DNA from: Lactarius indigo
Lineage: Eukaryota; Basidiomycota; Agaricomycetes; Russulales; Russulaceae
Length of the DNA stretch: 64,000 bases
Reading direction: 5' to 3'
NCBI GenBank assembly: GCA_025766275.1
Contig: JAFKAC010000019.1
Location: 682,001 to 746,000, forward strand
The translations under genes were made by a program, and so were the position numbers. Below the pieces are notes generated by a model, which saw only the letters and a list, made by a program, of their open reading frames with translations, did no database searches and was not told where the DNA came from. Below, one piece after another: positions 1 through 12,623 of the stretch (positions within the stretch are counted from its first letter, which is position 1; each line of letters begins with the position of its first letter).

Positions 1-1212
1 TGCCAGACTGCAGCTAAAGCATGGGCAAGGGACAATTCAGACCCGAAGGAACTCCGCATACGCTCCAGATCGCCTTTGGAAACAGGGATACCTGCACCTA
101 GCACAGGACCCAGTGAGAAGAAGACGAAGTGGGCGGCCAAAGAGATGGCGGCAGTGATGGACGATGGTGACAACAAAGTAGAAGAGAAAGACAAGTCCGA
201 GATCCCCACTCTCCTTGACAGACGTTCCCTGCAGCATTCACACACAATTCAGCGATTCCTGACATGGCAGCGTCGGCATCGGTGCTGGCGGCGACCAGTG
301 GCAGCAAGCACCAGTTGGAGAAGGAGAGAGACGCATGTCTTGACCTCAAGTAACAGCGCAAGCGTGAAGGTGTCTACCTGTTGCAGACAAAACGCGCTTA
401 CTTGCGCGTGCGCAGACAGCGCCAAGCTAGAGCAATGATCGCTTGCCTGTGTTGCCGCGTGGAAAGGGAAATGCCATCCGCACACGCCGACAGTTCAATC
501 AAAAGACGAAAGCGTGTGGTAGACGAGCACGAACAAGACGACGCTGACTACGAGATCGAGATCGTCGTCCATGCACCGCGCGAACTACGGCGCGTACCCA
601 AGGCCAAGCCGCAATTGCAGCCGTCTGTCTGACCGCAACCTAGACACAAGCACCGCCATGCCCCCCCAGCAGCATCGCGCATCAACCCCACCCACCGTAC
701 ACACGTCCACGCCATCATCTATGCCGCCCCACAAAAGCAGTCCTCGCCAATCCTGCCCCCAGACGTCAACTCGCTCGCTGTTCTCCCCCGCTGCTTCTTC
801 GTAGGGCCTACCGCGACGCTGACACCTCGAATAGATAATGGTGGCCACGCAGAGCACGAGCGGCGGCGCTCCCGAGCCGAGGGCGTAGCAAGTGGACATA
901 TTTGGTGGATTGCCGATTTGGGTCAGCGCTACTTACGATCTGTACTGTATGATTCCTCAACGTTACCAATACTTCTCTGTTGGTCCGATCACATGCTTCA
1001 TTTCACCAGTCGCGACAGTTGCTGATCCGGCTGCATTGACTTGGCCCCTCTTGGGAAATTTGGGATCGGACATTGACATAACGAGGTCATGGATAAGTCA
1101 GTATATGCGTAGAGGGCAAATAGGTTTCACATGCGCGTATAATTTTCATCTCCTACTTGTTATTGTAGATAGATGTTGGTTAGTATGGTAGCATGTACTG
1201 GAAAATAGCGAA
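1..1212. other. Intergenic mosaic downstream of F1
   Basis: No supported gene. The overlapping short open frames here have no recognisable domain. The right end (about 1140-1212) resembles the sequence just downstream of F2, F3 and F8: each carries a 'gatgttggttag' block about 30-60 bases before the gene's stop. It is therefore the 3' flank of a duplicated F-box unit. A remnant of gene X lies at 585-899. Confidence 0.5.
585..899 (-). pseudogene. Gene X remnant, copy 1
   Basis: A minus-strand reading frame begins M-S-T-C-Y-A-L-G-S-G and includes R-P-Y-E-E-A. It matches the start of a longer frame at 30001-30273 (M-F-T-C-A-A-L-G-S-G ... G-P-Y-E-E-A) and pieces near 20.9, 16.6 and 10.9 kb. No copy forms a clear complete gene and no domain is recognised, so I treat all as decayed relics of one unidentified gene that was duplicated with the F-box units. 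It could also be a non-coding repeat that happens to be open here. Confidence 0.3.
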
Positions 1213-2691
1213 TCAGAGGCGGATGTACGGGATATACACCATTTCGCTAACATCAAGCATATCGATCCTTTCCTTGAACTCTTTCTCGTCGATAACGGCT
1301 ACAGGGTGACCCAGGTTCTGCCGAGCAGCGACAAATTTCTCCACAGACGTGATTGGCTCGTACTCTAACCAAAGAAACTCGAGGGCTGGCAACACTTGGG
1401 CGGCCCTCCCCCCAGTGATATTGTTGAGTACACGAGAAATGACCGGTGAAAGTTCCTCGTCTATACTCATTGCTTTTACAGAGGTGAATGGGCAGAAGAG
1501 TTCTAGCCATGGGATATCATGACCTAGCACCGAACCGATGAAGAGACAGGTCACGTTGGAGAGCATAATAGAAATTTGGCTGACCACCTGGCTTATCGCA
1601 TCTCTCTGGACAGAAAGAATAAATGACAACTGAGCTCGCTGAAAGTCGACGACGACGGTGTTGCGGTCGACGAGTAGATCCACGTGCCTAAAACGGGATA
1701 ACCGGAATTTTTCTGAACGATCGACGAACTTGCAAAATTGCGGAATTTGAAAATCGGTGACTGCCTGCTCCAAGTATTCTATTCGCAAGCGGTTGAGTTG
1801 GGGAACGTCGATCCTCGCCACGAGATCCTCGAAATACCCAAAAAGACCCTCGAAGCGAAATGCGGTGAGAGCGGGAAGGATAGTTCGTGTGATGGGAAGC
1901 GGGCGTATTCGATCAGGATGGGACATCCCCGATTCGAATCCAAGGGTGAGATACTTGAGCTTGGGCAACGCACCCAGACTTGCGACCATCGCCTCGGGGG
2001 GGATATAACCGGCTGGGGGTATGTTGCGAAGATCCACTTTGACAAGTCCGTGGGCTGACGAAAGGAGAGTCGGTGCAGCTGGAAAGGGAACGCGAGACAT
2101 GTGGATCTTCTGTAAGCATGGCGCAAATCCACCGAGGAATGTATTGGGAAGGACCGGCGGCATGGTCACAAGTCTCCAAAATTCGAACTTGAACCGAAGG
2201 TGAGTCAAAGCCGGAAATGGCCTCTGCATCACCGTAGCCAGCTCTTTGAATAGTGAGTATGTCAACGTAAGCTCAACAACTCGTACACGATCGCGGTTCT
2301 CCAGTGCCGCCAAGAGATTATCTTGGTCACCACCCTGGAACAGTCGGTGGTAGGAAATGAAAATAGGCAAGGCTGGAAGATGGCCTAGTTTTTCCTTGAC
2401 AGGTGTCCTATGGGTGCAGAAAAGGTCCATACGGAGATAGCGTGACGACGCAAACATGATGTGCCTCCATGTTCGACACACATGCGCTAGTCTGTGCCAT
2501 TTCCATGGGCGACAGCTCTGAACAACTTCATCCATTCGACAAAGGTTAAATATTTCTACGAAGACGTTGTCTGGTAGTGTGTTGATCGTCGTTATGCGTC
2601 TGTTTGAAGATTAGCAGTGCGTACCCAGTCAATCGGCCGATCCATATGGTAAATGAAGACACCGGTAATGGACACACCTGTGTGAACCCAT
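1213..2691 (-). CDS. F-box protein, array copy F1 (two exons)
   Basis: Predicted F-box protein of 466 residues: exon 1 is 2678-2691 (14 nt), intron 2600-2677 (78 nt, GT-AG, phase 2), exon 2 is 1213-2599. Joined, the frame is open throughout. The F-box-like motif covers about residues 9-60: T-T-I-N-T-L-P-D-N-V-F, then E-I-F-N-L-C-R-M-D-E, then W-K-W-H-R-L-A-H-V-C-R-T-W. The remainder is leucine-rich with recurring L-P-x-L blocks, like the substrate-binding half of agaricomycete F-box proteins. By family knowledge such proteins link targets to a Skp1-cullin ubiquitin ligase; the target is unknown. The start was chosen because the same tiny exon precedes the F-box in F2, F4, F6, F7 and F8. Starting at the internal Met after C-R would delete half the F-box. 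Confidence 0.85.
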
Positions 2692-3050
2692 CGATAAAGT
2701 TGACTTGGACTATGGGATGGAGAAGTATGTGTTCTTATTGCCTTTATGGGTTGCAACGCGGAGGGCACTTTTGTAGAAATATATTTTATGTCGGGATGTA
2801 CCCGGAAGGAGAGAGCAAGGGATGACCGGTGACCGGCGACTGGTGAGCGTCCTGTATGAGGAAGCATGCCCTTATCAATACACACATACATGACACGTGA
2901 GGTCACGCGCCGGCATACCACGACTGGGGACCTTTACTGGTTTGTACCGACTGCATTCCTTTTTTGTTAGTATTGTAATGGTACTGTACCAAGTAGCGGA
3001 GGACGACAACCTTTCAAGTTGAGAAAGACACCGTAACGTTCAAGTTCAAG

Positions 3051-3190
3051 GGCAAATTTGATTACGTCAGGAACCTCTTTAGAGGTAAAGCTGTTATTGT
3101 AATTGCCGCCTTTTTTCGAGTCGAGGACTGAGAGTATGGAACCCTGAAACTGATACAAAAACAATATTAATATTTCCAATCTACGTGGCC
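3051..3190 (-). promoter_or_regulatory. F1 upstream module with CRE-like site
   Basis: Contains GATTACGTCAGG (reverse complement CCTGACGTAATC) at about 3060-3071 within a ~20-base block shared with the upstream regions of F2, F3, F4, F6, F7 and F8. About 100 bases further upstream is a second shared block (CCAATCTACGTGG, 3176-3188). TGACGTAA is the core bound by CREB/ATF-type bZIP factors; functional use here is inferred from conservation. It lies farther from its gene (about 360 bases) than in other copies. Confidence 0.5.
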
Positions 3191-6100
3191 ACCTCATGGC
3201 TCGGAAATGGGCTCGAGGCTCGTTGAATTGCAGCACGGATGCGCGGGTACTGAAGCTGTGGCGGTCGCGGAGATGAACGTGGTGCAGACGCTGCGGGGCT
3301 ATCACCCACAGCGCCCGTACAAAAGGGCCGCTCAAACGCATCCTTGAGTCCGGCGACCTTTTTCGGACCGAAGCCAGGGAGGCAGGCGAATTACGACGCG
3401 CCCACCTGTGCGATCTTCGCGAAGCCATATGGTTGACATGTCCTGTCAGAGGGCGGGAATGAGAAGTACGGACGGACGCCAAATGACGCGCGGAGGGTCT
3501 CGACGTCCACCTTGTTCACGCGTGGGATGCTCGTGAACGCCGATTCCGTACAGGTGCGTATCTGGGGTTTTGCCAACACGCTCGCGGATCGGCGTCGCTG
3601 GGTGGTGCTTGGACTGTTTGTATGCTGTAAGATATTGGCTTGTCCTGTCTGCACTGCACCAAGCTTACACGCACGCGTGTGAGGGTATGTAGTTCCGTCG
3701 TCTGGTGAGAGGCTAGTTACGACCAGGCCACGATGACAGTGATCTTATTGAGCAGGCAGACACTCATCGGCTCTCGAATGGGATCTTGGTGTTCCGATTA
3801 GGGAGAAAGAGGGTGAGCTGAGACGAGTAAGAATAGGGCGGGCATGACGGATGGTACCACACAGGAGTTGCATGCGGAGGCCGAAGGCCTGATTCCAACG
3901 TTTGAGGTAGAGACGATGATATCTCGCTGAAAAACAATAATACTCAGGGACGAACAGGAGAAATCTGAGTAAAAGCACATTGGTCGTTCTAGTGACCTAC
4001 TTGGGTGTTACTATCTGCTTTTAGAGCGTTGCAAAGTGTTTGAGGACAGGAGTAAGACGGTGAGCGACCCCTGACTCTCGTGGCTCGCGTTCTTTCTTTC
4101 TTTCTTTTTTTGAATCGCGTTCTTTCTTTTGATTCGGGCTTTGTTCTTTGCACAGAGTAAGGTACTTGGCTTCGGTGCCGCAGTCCGCCTTGTTTTGTTA
4201 GGTTACGCAAGAACGGGCTTATTACACGTGTTCGCTTGTAATTTCGTCCAGGCGAGGACCCATCTGTGCCTAGGGCGCGCACCTGGGAATATAAATGGAT
4301 CAAACAAAAAAAAAAAAGACAGGATTAAGACGTTGACATCGGATGATAGAGCTACCTCGATAAATAAGGAAGGTGGACCGTGTGAACCATTGATTGAGGA
4401 CGACCAAATCGATAAAGAGCTCTTGCTTCCGTCGCATAATGAATACGCAACAACCCCCTCCACGAATGTTCTTTGTAGGATCGACGTCTTTCCTGTGTTT
4501 TTCCCTATGAGAAAGGCTCTGGAAGGACGTCCGTCCTACACAAATTATGCGGTGTGAGACAACGGATAGTCCCATTATTTACTAGGGAAATCCCCGGAAA
4601 AGTGTGAGGGTACGTGGTACAACCTTTTATCTGCGAATTTGGTCTCACTCCCGACTTGAATTGTCTATGGGTGTTAGTGGTAGTAGTACTTCTATTCAGT
4701 TACCCCTCTGAACATGAAATCAGCGAGGCGAGCCCAACATCGATGACGAACTTGTGTTTCCAATCATGGGCTACATTTTCCATGATTCTCACGGGATCGA
4801 GTCAGGTTGTACAGATGAACTCTGGATCTTGCAAGAATTTATTCGACGCGAGTGTGGAGAAAAACGACTGCAAGACAGATTGCATGCGATAAGGTTTGGG
4901 CTCTCGATATTGCGTCCCAATGACAACCGATGATTACAGTTCAATCTCAAAATTTACAAGGAAATCTGTCCTGACCAGAACGGTGCGACGTTACGGACAC
5001 TCGTATTTAACTAATAATTTCTAGTCCCTGTCCCTGCAGTGTTGGCGGCCAAGGTTTACAGCGTGGCCTACGTTTGAAGCCTGCTGACGATGCTTGTTCT
5101 TGGCACCCCAGTTGGTGAGTGGCTGCCATGGCTCACTGCGTTTTGAGCTTGCTGACGACTCCCGTGGCATTCGCCCTACACCCACTCCTGCACCCTCGAC
5201 TGCGTCTGCGGCTACTTCTGCGTTACAGTTTATTGCAGTTTCTGGGGCACAGGCGTACACCCCGCGCGAGAGGTGTGCCAGAGAGCACCAATTCCTCTCT
5301 CGCTCGGCTTCGCACACGTCCCTCATCATACAGTACATATGTGGACTCGAAGACCCACCTATCCATCTACCACAAGTACTCGTACGCCATTTCCAAACGC
5401 TGTTGCTACGTCTGGCCGGGAAAACAGGGTGAGCATGATGAATTGTTTTGTTTTCCATGTGACGAAAATGCAGATCAACGCTCCCCAGCAGACTTCTGAA
5501 CTGCTATCGCCAACTGCCGCCGGCCCTTTTCAAAGCAACCCGTTGACGCTTCCGTCACGCAAGCCGCCCTGACCACGTACTGTGATGTCCGCAGTCAGGA
5601 GCAATGCGCCTCATACAACAAACCGGCGTAGCAGCTTCAATATGTGGAATACAGGGTCTTGGGTATAGGCTTACATCATATTCCGGCGCGGATCCGTATC
5701 TGGCCCACCATCCAGCGGAGTTGTACTCGATGTGTGGACGAGCATGTAATTATGTGAATGTACTAGATAGAGTGATCAGTCCATGATGATGCTAGAAATG
5801 AAAACCTCTGATTCGTTAGTATTTCAGTCTTTCGCAGCTTGAGCTGAGGAGAGATGGAAGCGAGAAGAGAGATAACGTCATAGTTGATGTGCAGGCCGCC
5901 GATGCTGCGGGCTTCGTCCTCGATGTTCATCATCCTGTGCCTCGGAAAGTGTAGTGTCTTCGGGCAATGGAGACCGTTCAACCTTGTTACATTTACGCCC
6001 ACCTTGTAGAATAGTACGATAGCGCGTCAAGCGTGCTCCTACAGAAGGAAACGCAATGAAATGGGACGGGCACAACGCCGGGAAATCATGTTTCTCAAAA

Positions 6101-7441
6101 TCTCGCGGTCAACCGCAACAGAGAGAAACGCTTGTGTATGACCTGCCAGTGCCTGAGACACTTACAATGAGTCGACTCCCTAATGGCAACGATGGCAACG
6201 CTCTGGCACACACCTAATCATATTGCGGCACTCGGCTAGGGTTACCGCGACATACCGTTTACACTCCTTCCCAGCCTTTCACATCTTATCTGTGCATGTG
6301 AACACGCGCTGGACGGAAAGTCTAACCGGTTCGACATTTGAACGTTTGGACGACAAGGAGAACGCGCGGCACGACGCAGGACATGAACGAAAGACTTGTA
6401 AGCGCCCACTGCATGGCATTGGGCGTGGCCCGGGACTCCGGGAGGCTTATGGCCGAATCCGTCTGTAAAACGGAGCTACACCCATTTGGGCTTGAGAAGC
6501 GCCTACAGTGTAACCGAGTGCATTGGTCTCAATAGATTCTTTCTATTGGTTCCTTATCATCATGACCCCATCTAATCCCTCGCATTTCACGACCTTGAGG
6601 CACCCGTACAAGATCATCACAATCTTGCGCGCCTGAAGGGCTAAACAGATCAAAAAGTAGGTTGATCAGCTCATGGGGGCTGGCTCACTCGTAGAAGCTG
6701 TCACCCTTGCCTTCGAGGTTCTGGGGGAAGGCGTCGACCTGATAGTTCGGGCACCGAAAGTGTCTCAACAAGCCGCCGGATGTGAGATTTTTGAGGCCGT
6801 CATCTCAGTTTACAATGTCAATTCCACCGCCCCTGGTCAAAAAGAGGGTGCTAATGTTGTGCGTGACGACCAGGTAGCACACACTCCTCGAAAATTTCAC
6901 CAAGCAGGTTGACTGTTCGCCACGGTACGACGTTCTGATGGTCTACCAGTGCGGAATTATCATTGTCAGTCTGACAAAGCTCAGTGATGAGTCGCTGAAT
7001 AGCAGGTACTGTAGTTAATGTACGTGGCTGGGTATGCCATGGGAAATGGTCGCAAGACATGGGATCGTCGCGCGGGAGTGAGGTTGGGTGGAAGAGGTCG
7101 TCCACTCCGTATTGCACACACTCTCCTTGGCACTCTTTATCTTCATGACACAACTCGCGACACAAGTATCTCATTTCACCAGACGATGCAGCAGTTGCAT
7201 GTCCGGCTGTGTCAACTTGGTCCCTCTAGCGAAATTGTTTTAAGATCAAACATCGACATAACAATGAGTCCACGCTAATTGGTATATGTGTAGACTAGGG
7301 TAAATAAGTTTTATAAGCCAGTGCGCGCATTTCGTATCCAATTTGTTATTGTAGGTAGATGTTGGTTAGCATAGTAGCATGTGCTGGGATTTAGGAAAAT
7401 AGGCTAATTAAAGGTGAATGGTACGGGTATACTGTATACAT
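3191..7441. other. Long intergenic mosaic between F1 and F2
   Basis: No gene can be supported over 4.2 kb. Visible content: a TTTC-rich simple repeat near 4090-4130; an A-tract near 4305-4317; a block near 6085-6170 that recurs at 10755-10830; a block at about 6660-6800 that recurs near 9640-9770, 13740-13870 and, more weakly, 42340-42480; and at the right end (about 7180-7441) the 3' flank of F2, like the flanks of F1, F3 and F8. The pattern is of decayed duplicated units. Confidence 0.5.
4090..4130. repeat. TTTC-rich simple repeat
   Basis: Tandem TTTC units with a T7 run, interrupted by TGAATCGCG and then resumed. It is a low-complexity tract with no gene nearby. Confidence 0.8.
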
Positions 7442-8894
7442 CTATTCGCCGGCATCGAGTGCGTTGAGTCTTTCCTGGAACACCCTGTTGTCGTTGATAA
7501 AGGTTATAGGGCGACCTATGTTCTGGCGAGCAGCGATGAAGTTCTGAACAGCTTTCACCGACTGGTTCTCTAAGTGAAGCAACTCGAGTGTTGGCAACAC
7601 TTCGGCGGTCCTATCTTCAGCGATATTTTGGAGCGCAAGAGGAATGTGCCACGAAAGTCCGGGATCTACACTCAGTACCTTCACAGAGGGGAATAGGTGG
7701 ACGAGTTCCAGCCATCGGATACTGTCACCTACATGATCAAAACCCGAACCGATGAAGAGACGGTCCACGTTGGAGTGCATAACAGAGATTTGGTTGACCA
7801 CCTGACCTATCGCATCTTGTTGGACGGAAAGATAAAGGGACCGACGATGGTGATCAAGTGCGATGGCAATGGTATACGGCTCGATGTAAAGGTCCGCGCT
7901 GTTAAACTGGGATAACAGCTTGTCTGAACGATCGATGAACTTGCAAAGTTGCGGGATTTGAAAATCGGTGCCTTCCTGCTGGACCAGGTACTCTACTCGT
8001 AAGCAGTCAAGCTGAGGAGCATCGATCTGCGCCACAAAATCCTCGAAATACTCGAAAAGTCCCTCGAAGAAAAATACGTTAAGAGCGGGAAGGACGGTCC
8101 GTGTGATAGGAAGCAGGCGCATTCGATCAGGGTAGGACATCCCCCTTTCGAATTCAAAGGTTAGTTTTTTGAGCCTGGGCATCGCAGCCAGACTTGCGAC
8201 CATCGCTTCTGGTGGAATGAAACCAGTCGGAGGTATTTCGCTAAGATCGATATCGACAAGGTCATGGGCTGACGAAAAAAGAATTGGTGCTGCTGGGAAG
8301 GGGATGCGAGACATGTAAATTGTCTGTAAACGTGGTGCGAATCCACCTAGGAACGTGTCGGGAAGGGATGGCATGGTCACAAATACCGAATCGAGCCGAA
8401 GGTGTGTCAATGCTGGAAATGGCTCCTGCATCGCCGTAGCCAGTTCTTCCAACTGTGAGCACGTCGCGTTGACCTCAATGGCTTGTACACGATCACGATG
8501 CTCCAGTGCTGCAAAGAGATTGTCTCTATCGAATTTCTTGTAATAACTGAGAAAGGAGATAGAAATAGGTAAAGCTGGAAGATGACCAAGGTTCTCGACA
8601 GATGTCCCATGAGTGCAGAGAAGTTCTAGACGGAGATGACGTGACGACGCAAACATGATGTGTCTCCAGGTTCGGCACACATGCGCCAGTCTGTGCCATT
8701 TCCATGAGCAATGACGGCTCTTAGCAGCATAATGATGGCCAACTTCGTCCATTCGACAAAGGCTGAATATTTCTATAAAGACGTTGTCTGGGAGAGTGTT
8801 GATTGTCGTTGTAGGTCTTGTGAAAATTAGCGGCGGTCGATCAATACGGTAAACGAAAGAAGGCACGGGACTAGACACACCCGTGTAGGTCCAT
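7442..8894 (-). CDS. F-box protein, array copy F2 (two exons)
   Basis: Predicted 462-residue F-box protein. Exon 1 is 8881-8894, intron 8817-8880 (64 nt, GT-AG), exon 2 is 7442-8816. Here exon 1 ends in GG rather than the AG of most copies. The F-box reads T-T-T-I-N-T-L-P-D-N-V-F-I-E-I-F-S-L-C-R-M-D-E-V-G, then W-K-W-H-R-L-A-H-V-C-R-T-W. A leucine-rich body follows with the array-typical blocks P-F-P-A-L-T-H-L, L-P-D-T-F-L-G-G and Y-F-E-D-F-V-A-Q-I-D-A-P-Q-L. It ends D-A-G-E. It is close to F1 and F3. The unspliced frame also stays open through the intron, so a longer N-terminus is possible, but the shared gene model favours splicing. Confidence 0.82.
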
Positions 8895-8994
8895 TGATAT
8901 AGTTGACTCGAACGCTGCTTGACTGGGATGGCGATGTGGATACTCTTATTACCAGTGTGCCGAGTGACGGAGCACAACGAGTTTAAGGGCGAAG

Positions 8995-9140
8995 GGCAAA
9001 TCCGATTACGTTAGAGACCGTTTTAGGAGCAGAGTTGTTACCGTCATTGCCGTCTTTTTAGAGACGAGGACCAAATCCTGGACCAAATCCTGATACTGAT
9101 ACAGAAACGACGTCTAATATATCTAATCTACATGGTTGCC
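8995..9140 (-). promoter_or_regulatory. F2 upstream module with CRE-like site
   Basis: GGCAAATCCGATTACGTTAGA at about 8995-9015 is the F2 version of the shared block (core TAACGTAATC, one base off TGACGTAATC). The second shared block TCTAATCTACATGG follows near 9120-9133. It is about 100 bases upstream of the F2 start. Confidence 0.5.
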
Positions 9141-11228
9141 TCAAGGCTCCGAAATGGGCTCGACGCTCGTTAGGTTGACTTACAGCACGAATAGCAGTAA
9201 ACGCGGTCTAGTATGAAGTCCGGAATTCAAAGACCCACGTCAACCAACGTCAAACAGAAGAAACACCGGTCTAGTAGTAAGTACAGGGTCTCATCCAGCA
9301 GAGAATCCATCAGTGTCGCAACCCGAATTCGAGCTAGACAGGACGTTGTTGAGACTCACCAAGCCAGCCGTTGATGTAGGGCCAGGTGCTGAGCAAGTCA
9401 AGTAGGGATCTGTCATTCATTCGAAAGGTGGTCACTCGGCAGTGTGATCGCACTTGCCACGCTCTGTACATTGACAGTCAGCTGATGCTCGAGGTGAAAG
9501 ACGCTGAGAGGAGGGAGGAAAAAAGACGCACTAGCGCTGGGTAGCTTGTATGCTCGATGACATTGAGGCGCCCGTGGAGGATTACCACAACATTGTGCAC
9601 TTGAAGCGCTGAACAGAATACAAAATAGGGATGGGTCGGTCAGGCCATGAAGCGAACGCACTCACGGAAATCGTCATATTGGCTGCCGTGGTTCTGGAGG
9701 AAGGTAAGGGACGTGGCTTTGTCCTGGTAGCTCGGGCGCTGAAAAAGCCGCCAGATGTAATATTTTAGGTGCAGAACAAGGATTGTCACTCGTGGTGTAG
9801 CCGAAGCTGGTGACAGAGGCATGGGAATGAGAGGCGGTTGCAATTTTTCCCGCTCATGTGTATTGCCTGCAAGCTGAGAAAAAAAAAAAACGACAGCACT
9901 CGTACTGAAAGATGCAGGGAACTCGTGGTGAGGGTAATCGCTTCAGTTCCCAACCCCAACGCCATCGTTGCTGATCACGTAGACGCTGACGTTGTGCGTG
10001 CCGAGCCGTGTGGACAGGTCGCACGCGCTCCTTGCAAAGTCCACTGGGAAGTCTACTTGTCGACGCAGCACGAGGGGCTGACGGCCTGCGAGATACTCAT
10101 CAGTCTGAGCACCTGGTTGAGCACACTAAGTAACATTTCCGTCTTCAGGTGCCAGACGGAGCAGTAGTAGTAGAGGTGCGGGGTTAGGTGTGCTATTTGG
10201 GATAGCCAGAAGACGAGACCGTTACGCTTGAATAGTCAGAGCTTGGGCATAAGGCGTGGTCTGTTCGGTGGTCCACTGACGATGGGTGACTATCCGATGT
10301 GCTGGTGTAAGGGTGTGATGGACTCCAACGAGATAAGAAAAAATGGAATACTGTTGAAGACGACCACGTGTGATCTCCCAGTCTTGACGTGCTCGACAGC
10401 CTGGACTTGGTGGGATGGAAGTGAGGTGTTGACGCTGCACGTTCAATCATGCCGACATGTGAGCGTCAGGCGATTCCGGGCCGGATTGATCAGGAGCACG
10501 GGATTCTAGCCGCTCTCCCAACACACGGTTATATAGCAACTTAATTTACCTCCTATGCAGTATGCTACTTGTACTTATTTTAAAGGCTCGTTTACGCTCT
10601 CCGACTGGTGGCTTTACAATTATCTAAGTCGTTTCTCCCGACCAAAATGCTTGGCCAAGCGCTGAGTTGGGCCGAGCATGGCTTCAAGCTCCAAGTTCCA
10701 CGCGCCCCGGCCCTACAGAGGAAATGCAAGGAATTTGGTGGGCGAGCATGACTCCGATAAGTCATCCTTCTCGAAATTTCGCGGTCAACCATGACAGAGA
10801 GCGATGACCGGCCTGAGAACGCTTACAGAGATACGTATCAATGGTCTGGTCGTGGTCATGCGGAGCACGAGCGGCGGCAGTCCCTAGCTGAGTGTGGCAC
10901 AAGTGGACATGTCAGGCAGATCGCTGGTTGAGGTCCGCACTTAAAGACTATATTACTTAGAATCTATACTCCTCGACTAGGGGGTTACAGTACCAACGCT
11001 TCTTTATCGACCTGACTACCTTGTCACCATGTCGCCCTTTATCCTTTCAACATACCACACTTCACAACTTCACACACGACGGCTGCAGATCCGGTTGCGT
11101 TGACTATACCTCAGGTGAGATTTCGTTTAAGTGGCTTGTCTCCTACTTCCTATTGTGGATGAGTTTTGGTTAGTATAGCGTGATGTGCCAGGATACAGGA
11201 AAATAAGCGAATGGTACAGGTTATTCAC
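9141..11228. other. Intergenic mosaic between F2 and F3
   Basis: No intact gene. The block 9420-10150 is homologous to 13560-14150 and 42180-42700: each has an A-rich run followed by a shared 'gatgcag' or similar stretch and a 'cccaac...aacgcc...atc' stretch. Positions 10755-10830 repeat 6085-6170. Positions 10790-10920 carry a gene X-like block. The right end is the 3' flank of F3. Short open frames here look accidental. Confidence 0.45.
10790..10920 (-). pseudogene. Gene X remnant, copy 2
   Basis: The minus strand gives M-S-T-C-A-T, a stop, then a P-P-L-V-L-R block corresponding to the start of the gene X frames at 585-899 and 30001-30273. The frame is broken within about 15 codons, so this is a relic only. 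Function is unknown. Confidence 0.3.
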
Positions 11229-12623
11229 CTAATTTCCGACTCTGAGCCTTTCGAGTCTTTCGTCGAACTCTATTTCGTTGTTAATAAAGGTTATAGGGCG
11301 ACCCATGTTCTGGCGAGCAGCGAGGAACTTCTGAACTGATTCCGCTGGCTGGTCGTCCAAGTAAAGTAACTTGAGAGCCGGAAACACTTCAGCGGCCCTC
11401 TCTTCGGTGACACTTTCGAGAGCGAGTGAAATGCGCGGTGAAAGTCCGCTGCATATACTCAGTGCCTTCACAGAGGGGAATGAACGAAAGAGTTCCAGCC
11501 ACGGGATACCGTCACCTGAGTCATCGGATTCCAAAAAGATGTAGAGACGGATTACACCGGAGAGCATAGGAGAAATTTGGCTGACCACCTGGCCTATCGC
11601 ATCTTCCTGGACGGAAAAATAGAACGACGAACGACGGTGGTGATCAAGCTCGAAGGCGATATTGGGCCGGACGAACATGCCTGCGTAGGTAAACCGGTAT
11701 AACCTGTGTTTGTCCGAACGATCGAAGAACTTGCAAAGTTGTGGGATCTGAAAATCGGTGCCTTCCAGCTGGAAATGGTACTCTGTTATCAAGTCCTCAA
11801 GCCGGGGAGCGTCGATCTGGGCCACGAAATCCTCGAAATACTCGAAAAGACCCTTGAAGTAAAATGTGGTAAGAGCGGGAAGGACAGATCGTGTGATGGG
11901 AAGCAGGCGCATTCGATTGGGATAGCACATATCCCATTCGAATTCAAAGGTGAAGTGCTTGAGCCTGGGCAGCGCAGCCAGAGTTGCGACCATTGCCTCG
12001 GGTGGAATATAATCCGTTGGAGGTATATCGTTGAGATTTATATCAACGAGGTCGTGGGCCGATGAAAGAAGAGCTGGTGCCGCTGGAAAGGAAATGCCGG
12101 ATATGTGGATTGTCTGCAAATAGGGTGCGGATCCACCGAGGAACGAATCAGGAAGAGCTAACATGGTCATAGGTGGTCTCGATCTTGGGCTCGATTCTGA
12201 TCGAAGGTGTGTCAATACCGGAAATGGCTCCCGCATCACCGCTGTCAGCGCCGTGGCCGGATCTCCCGACGGTGAGTCTGGCACATTAACCTCAACGACT
12301 CGAACACGATTGCGATGCTCCAGTGCTGCAAAGAGATTGTCGCAGTCGCCCTCCTGAAACTTGTCATTGAGAAAGGAGACGGCAATAGGAAAAGCCGGAA
12401 GATGGCCCAGATTCTTCTTGACAGGTGTCCCGTGGGTGCAGAGAAGTTCTAGACGGAGATGACGCGACGACGCAAACATGATGTATCTCCATGCTCGGCA
12501 CACATGCGCCAGTCTCTGCCATTTCCATGGGTGGTGGCTCCAAAAGGCATCGCCAACTTCGTCCATTCGACAAAGACTAAATATTTCTATAAAGACGTTG
12601 TCCGGGAGTATGTTGATCGTCAT
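11229..12623 (-). CDS. F-box protein, array copy F3 (intron donor lost, new ATG)
   Basis: Open frame of 464 residues starting M-T-I-N-I-L-P-D-N-V-F-I-E-I-F, with the F-box continuing to W-K-W-Q-R-L-A-H-V-C-R-A-W-R-Y and a leucine-rich body ending R-V-G-N. The family's 14-nt first exon is still recognisable at 12714-12727 (ATGAGCGCACACAG), but the next bases are AT instead of the GT donor, so the usual intron cannot be spliced normally. At the place where other copies have Thr-Thr-Ile-Asn, this copy has Met-Thr-Ile-Asn (ACG changed to ATG), which supplies a start immediately before the F-box. The rest is free of stops and shifts over 1.4 kb, so the gene may still be functional with a new start. 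Confidence 0.75.
   Translation of the reverse strand: MTINILPDNVFIEIFSLCRMDEVGDAFWSHHPWKWQRLAHVCRAWRYIMFASSRHLRLELLCTHGTPVKKNLGHLPAFPIAVSFLNDKFQEGDCDNLFAALEHRNRVRVVEVNVPDSPSGDPATALTAVMREPFPVLTHLRSESSPRSRPPMTMLALPDSFLGGSAPYLQTIHISGISFPAAPALLSSAHDLVDINLNDIPPTDYIPPEAMVATLAALPRLKHFTFEFEWDMCYPNRMRLLPITRSVLPALTTFYFKGLFEYFEDFVAQIDAPRLEDLITEYHFQLEGTDFQIPQLCKFFDRSDKHRLYRFTYAGMFVRPNIAFELDHHRRSSFYFSVQEDAIGQVVSQISPMLSGVIRLYIFLESDDSGDGIPWLELFRSFPSVKALSICSGLSPRISLALESVTEERAAEVFPALKLLYLDDQPAESVQKFLAARQNMGRPITFINNEIEFDERLERLRVGN

Noticed and set aside
1..900. Short open frames at the left end as genes
   Set aside because: They overlap on both strands, lack motifs and are not repeated as proteins except the gene X fragment.
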